A DNA stretch of 64,000 nt from positions 49,813,364-49,877,363 of the forward strand of contig NC_030382.2 of the NCBI RefSeq assembly GCF_001625215.2. Direction: 5' to 3'. Source of the stretch: Daucus carota subsp. sativus (taxonomy: Eukaryota; Streptophyta; Magnoliopsida; Apiales; Apiaceae). Positions 61,039 through 64,000 of the stretch are shown here, in pieces (positions within the stretch are counted from its first letter, which is position 1; each line of letters opens with the position of its first letter). The notes below the pieces were generated by a model. That model searched no databases, had not been told where the DNA came from, and worked only from the letters and a program-made list of their open reading frames with translations. A program made the position numbers and the translations under genes.

Positions 61039-61530
61039 TTAAATTAACTTAAACTGAATAGGAGCAAGCAAATCAAGCATCTCAACCAAACCTCTTGTAG
61101 TCTGAAGCAAAACAAATCAACATGAAACAAAATGATAAAAGTAATTAAAATCGAAGACAAATTGAAGCCTAAATCGACTGAATTCTAGTTAACAAAAAAT
61201 CCACGAAAGAAACCTGGTTTCGATTGAATCCCAAAATGATAGAAGAATCTCCCACTTTCAAGAGCAACTCAAATGAACAGAAATTGAATCGAAGTTTTAA
61301 GCCGAAAGCGAGCAGAGAGAACATGAACAGACAAAAGAGAGCTTCAATTCCCTTTTCTTTTATAAAGAAAGAGGGAGTGAGGAGAGCAAAGCCAGAGCAT
61401 CTCTGAGCTGCCCATGGCTAATTATAATATTTGCATGTTTGGCTGAGTTTAAAATAAGTGTTTGAAAATAAAAAAATATGCTTTAAAGTAAAAAAGTGAA
61501 TAATAAATTAGAAGCAAATTAAACCTTACA
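61039..61530. other. spacer, no gene seen
   Basis: The 60-codon frame at 61224-61406 has basic, low-information composition and no recognisable motif, so it is not called. Confidence 0.4.
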
Positions 61531-61975
61531 AGGGGTCGTTTGGTTGGGGATTTTCTGGTATCAGGTATGAGTTTTTTTCATTCCAAACTCATATCTGGTG
61601 TTTGGTTGAAAATTTTCTTTTATCAACCCCATTCCTCAAACCCACAACGTAAGAGATTTTCATACCCAAGGGGAAGTGGGTATGAAACATGGATTTCTGG
61701 AATCAAATTCCTTTTCTTTTATTTCATTACTATTTATATCATTTCATATAAATTATTAATACAAAATGAAATTAATGACTCAAAAATGTATATAAATATT
61801 AATTTAATGATATTTTAAATTAATTACAACTAATAACTAATAAATATTATAATTCAATCATATTTATTCCACCACTCAACCAAACACCTGATATCAGAAA
61901 TGATACCTCAAACCCATACCATCTCACCCCGATTCCTCATTCCAACCCCATACCCCTCTCCAACCAAACGACCTC
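61531..61975. mobile_element. MITE with GGTCGTTTGGTTGG ends
   Basis: AGGGGTCGTTTGGTTGG / CCAACCAAACGACCTCT inverted ends with further paired phrases (CAGGTATGAG, ATCTGGTGTTTGGTT and their complements). About 445 bases, non-coding. The target duplication is unresolved, so it could be hAT-like or Harbinger-like. Confidence 0.65.
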
Positions 61976-62934
61976 TAAACGATTAAAGTGTTTGGAAATC
62001 AGAAAAGAAGTAAAACGAATAAAGGAAAAATTAGCATTCTCAATTTTTTATAAATATTTCGACGAATAAGTGTTTGTAACTTATAAACAGAGGCCAAACA
62101 TCCCTTATATATTATACCTAAGAGATATAATATTGAAATAAATATAAAAATGTTATAATATATCATTAAATATCTTTATTTATATGTTATTTTGTTTTCT
62201 CTAATATAAAACAAAATTAGCAAATTTTGTTTAATTTTATATTTAAATAAATAAAAATTTAAATATGCATGATGATTATAGTTATCACCATTGCATCATT
62301 AATATTCAACAAAATTATAAGTCTTTAGCTAACAATTCTAAGTGTCTCTCTTGTATATGCTCTTAGAGTGGAAAAATTGACCCGTTTTATCTAAATATAC
62401 TTGCATGCTTGTTCAAATAATTTAAATACCCGCCTTCTAGTTTTTGGATCCCGCATCTCTTGTTTAACAAATTGTTTATTACAAATTTCATAAAATATTA
62501 TTTATTATTTATGAAAATATTAATTATTTGTTTATATATACAATATCATCCAATTTATTTATTTATTTATTTATTTTTCATTTAAAATAAAAATATTTAT
62601 AATTACATTATATTTTTATAAAAAATATTTTCTCTTTTACATTTATTAAAATTATTTATTTTTAATTTTGAAATTTTCAAAACAAAGAAATACTTGCAGT
62701 CATACACATGATTCATTATACTCGTAAAATGTTTTTAAAATATAATATATTATTATATTTCAACATAAAAAATTAAATTTAAAGATTTATATTTTTTCAG
62801 AGTATCGGTAATTTTTATATATTTTTTAAAATGATTAAGTCTATTATTATGCTTTGGGGTGCTGTCTAATGCAATACTTTAAATCTTGCAAACATGTGTA
62901 ATGCGACAGCGCACTCGGTCTAATTATAACGTTT
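61976..62934. other. AT-rich spacer
   Basis: No gene recognised; low-complexity ATTT repeats around 62560-62580. Confidence 0.4.
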
Positions 62935-63071
62935 GGCAGCCGACCCTCGATCAAGACCTGATATTTTAATTGCACGAGATCCACGCAGTGTCCCCATGCG
63001 TTACCGTATGTTTTCCTGTATAAATGAAGAGCAAAACTCTTGACACTGACGAGACAAAACACGCGCACACA
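62935..63071 (+). promoter_or_regulatory. promoter of the fourth P450, duplicate of 55060-55184
   Basis: GCACGAGATCCACGCAGTG, 'catgcgttaccg', TATA box TATAAATGA at 63019-63027, and a 5' UTR ending ACACGCGCACACA directly before the ATG. Order and spacing match the promoter at 55060-55184. Confidence 0.65.
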
Positions 63072-64000
63072 ATGATTTTCTCAAATCTCTTAATAGCCTT
63101 TCTTATCATTGCCATGCCACTGTTAATTATTCTTATCACAAACAAAAAACATCAACATAACAGACTGCCTCCGGGGCCTAAGAAGCTGCCACTCATTGGC
63201 AATCTTCATCAGCTTGGTGGACTTGCTCCTCATCGATCACTTCGACTTCTTTCAAGAGAACATGGCCCCCTCATGTTTCTACAGCTCGGCTCTGTTCCAA
63301 CTCTTGTGGTCTCATCAGCCGCGATGGCCAGAGAAATTTTCAAGACCCATGACTCGGTTTTTTCTGGCCGGCCTGCCCTCTATGCCGCGAAAAAGATGGG
63401 TTACAAGTGCTCAACTATTTCTTTTGCTCCCTATGGAGACTACTGGAGGCAAGTACGAAAGATTGCACTTGTAGAGCTATTAAGTGCAAAGAGAGTTCAG
63501 TCTTTTAAAGCTCTTCGAGAACAAGAAGTGGCCAGTATGATTAAATCAGTCGCGGATTCTTCACCTAATCCTATTAATTTGAGCGAGCTGACGCTTTTGC
63601 AAGCGACTAATTTTGTGCTCAGGGTGGTATTTCGTATGAAGGGAAGTGATTATGGTGAAAACAACGCTAAGAGTGAGTTTGATGAAATATTTCATGAAAC
63701 GCAACATTTATTAGGCATGGTGAATATTGCAGATTATTTTCCCTGGATGGGTTGGTTTAACAAGTTTAACGGTGTTGATGCAAGATTGGACAAGAATTTA
63801 AGAGATTTGGACAGGTTTTATGACAGGGCAATCCAGAAGCACCGCGAATGCCCACACAGGTCCGGACCTGATGAGCATGAAGATCTTGTTGATGTATTGC
63901 TCCGAATTCAGGCTGATCCAAAGCAAGATACTGGACTCACTGATGATCAGATCAAAGCTGTATTGACGGTAACTTTCCAACATCTCTTAAAACTTTTTAT
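63072..64000 (+). CDS. CYP71-clan cytochrome P450, exon 1 (truncated by window end)
   Basis: Exon 63072-63968 (299 codons, phase 0) is open throughout and ends ATTGACG|GTAACT, the same junction as in the intact gene at 55185. The N-terminal anchor (MIFSNLLIAFLIIAMPLLII), RLPPGPKKLPLIGNLHQLG hinge and APYGDYWRQVRKIAL helix-C motif are present. The second exon with I-helix, ExxR and heme loop lies beyond the window, so integrity cannot be judged. The gene is closely related to the 55185 gene, including its promoter. Confidence 0.9.
   Translation, partial: MIFSNLLIAFLIIAMPLLIILITNKKHQHNRLPPGPKKLPLIGNLHQLGGLAPHRSLRLLSREHGPLMFLQLGSVPTLVVSSAAMAREIFKTHDSVFSGRPALYAAKKMGYKCSTISFAPYGDYWRQVRKIALVELLSAKRVQSFKALREQEVASMIKSVADSSPNPINLSELTLLQATNFVLRVVFRMKGSDYGENNAKSEFDEIFHETQHLLGMVNIADYFPWMGWFNKFNGVDARLDKNLRDLDRFYDRAIQKHRECPHRSGPDEHEDLVDVLLRIQADPKQDTGLTDDQIKAVLTVTFQHLLKLF

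Noticed and set aside
61224-61818. Two plus-strand ORFs of 60 and 92 codons
   Set aside because: The first is low-information basic sequence; the second spans MITE arms and AT-rich interior.

Overview
This window is nuclear DNA from a flowering plant, almost certainly a eudicot. The evidence is AT-rich intergenic sequence, GT-AG introns, plant-only gene families (SufE-NadA quinolinate synthase, DUF868, AFC-type LAMMER kinase, CYP71-clan P450s, plant cysteine oxidase) and dense Stowaway, Mutator-like and hAT-like miniature elements. No bacterial, organellar or viral segment is evident. The species cannot be named from the sequence.

Layout. From 1 to 17 kb there is one intact-looking but diverged SKP1-like (ASK20/21-type) gene on + (9083-13192). 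It is flanked by partial copies of the same neighbourhood: its first exon is repeated at 1049-1111, and a block at 1298-2640 recurs at 15722-16770. An orphan first exon of a plant cysteine oxidase lies at 2734-2916, and there are small unrecognised ORFs at 4.1-5.0 kb. From 17 to 26 kb the sequence is repeat-rich: an inverted-repeat element in a TA tract, a 200-bp tandem array split by a Stowaway, a 725-bp hAT-like CGGTT-rich element with an exact 8-bp target duplication, and a large fold-back. A single-exon DUF868 gene sits at 23194-24171.

From 26.5 to 47 kb lies a block of four minus-strand housekeeping genes whose exons could be placed to the base: a prune-like DHH-superfamily protein lacking the DHH residues (9 exons, 639 aa), an ADP-ribose/CDP-alcohol diphosphatase (321 aa), chloroplast quinolinate synthase (7 exons, 717 aa, first committed steps of NAD synthesis) and the splicing kinase AFC2 (12 exons, 438 aa).

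From 48 to 64 kb is a tandem CYP71-clan P450 cluster: one gene on the minus strand (48035-49820, with an unusual Tyr in its oxygen-activation motif), one intact plus-strand gene (55185-56947), a truncated pseudogene (57521-58100) and a fourth gene entering at 63072 and cut by the window end. The two plus-strand genes share duplicated promoters. A partial multi-exon gene of unknown family ends directly upstream of the first P450. The spacers contain nested miniature transposons, several with exact target-site duplications, and two almost identical Stowaway copies whose empty sites are visible in a paralogous spacer in the same window.
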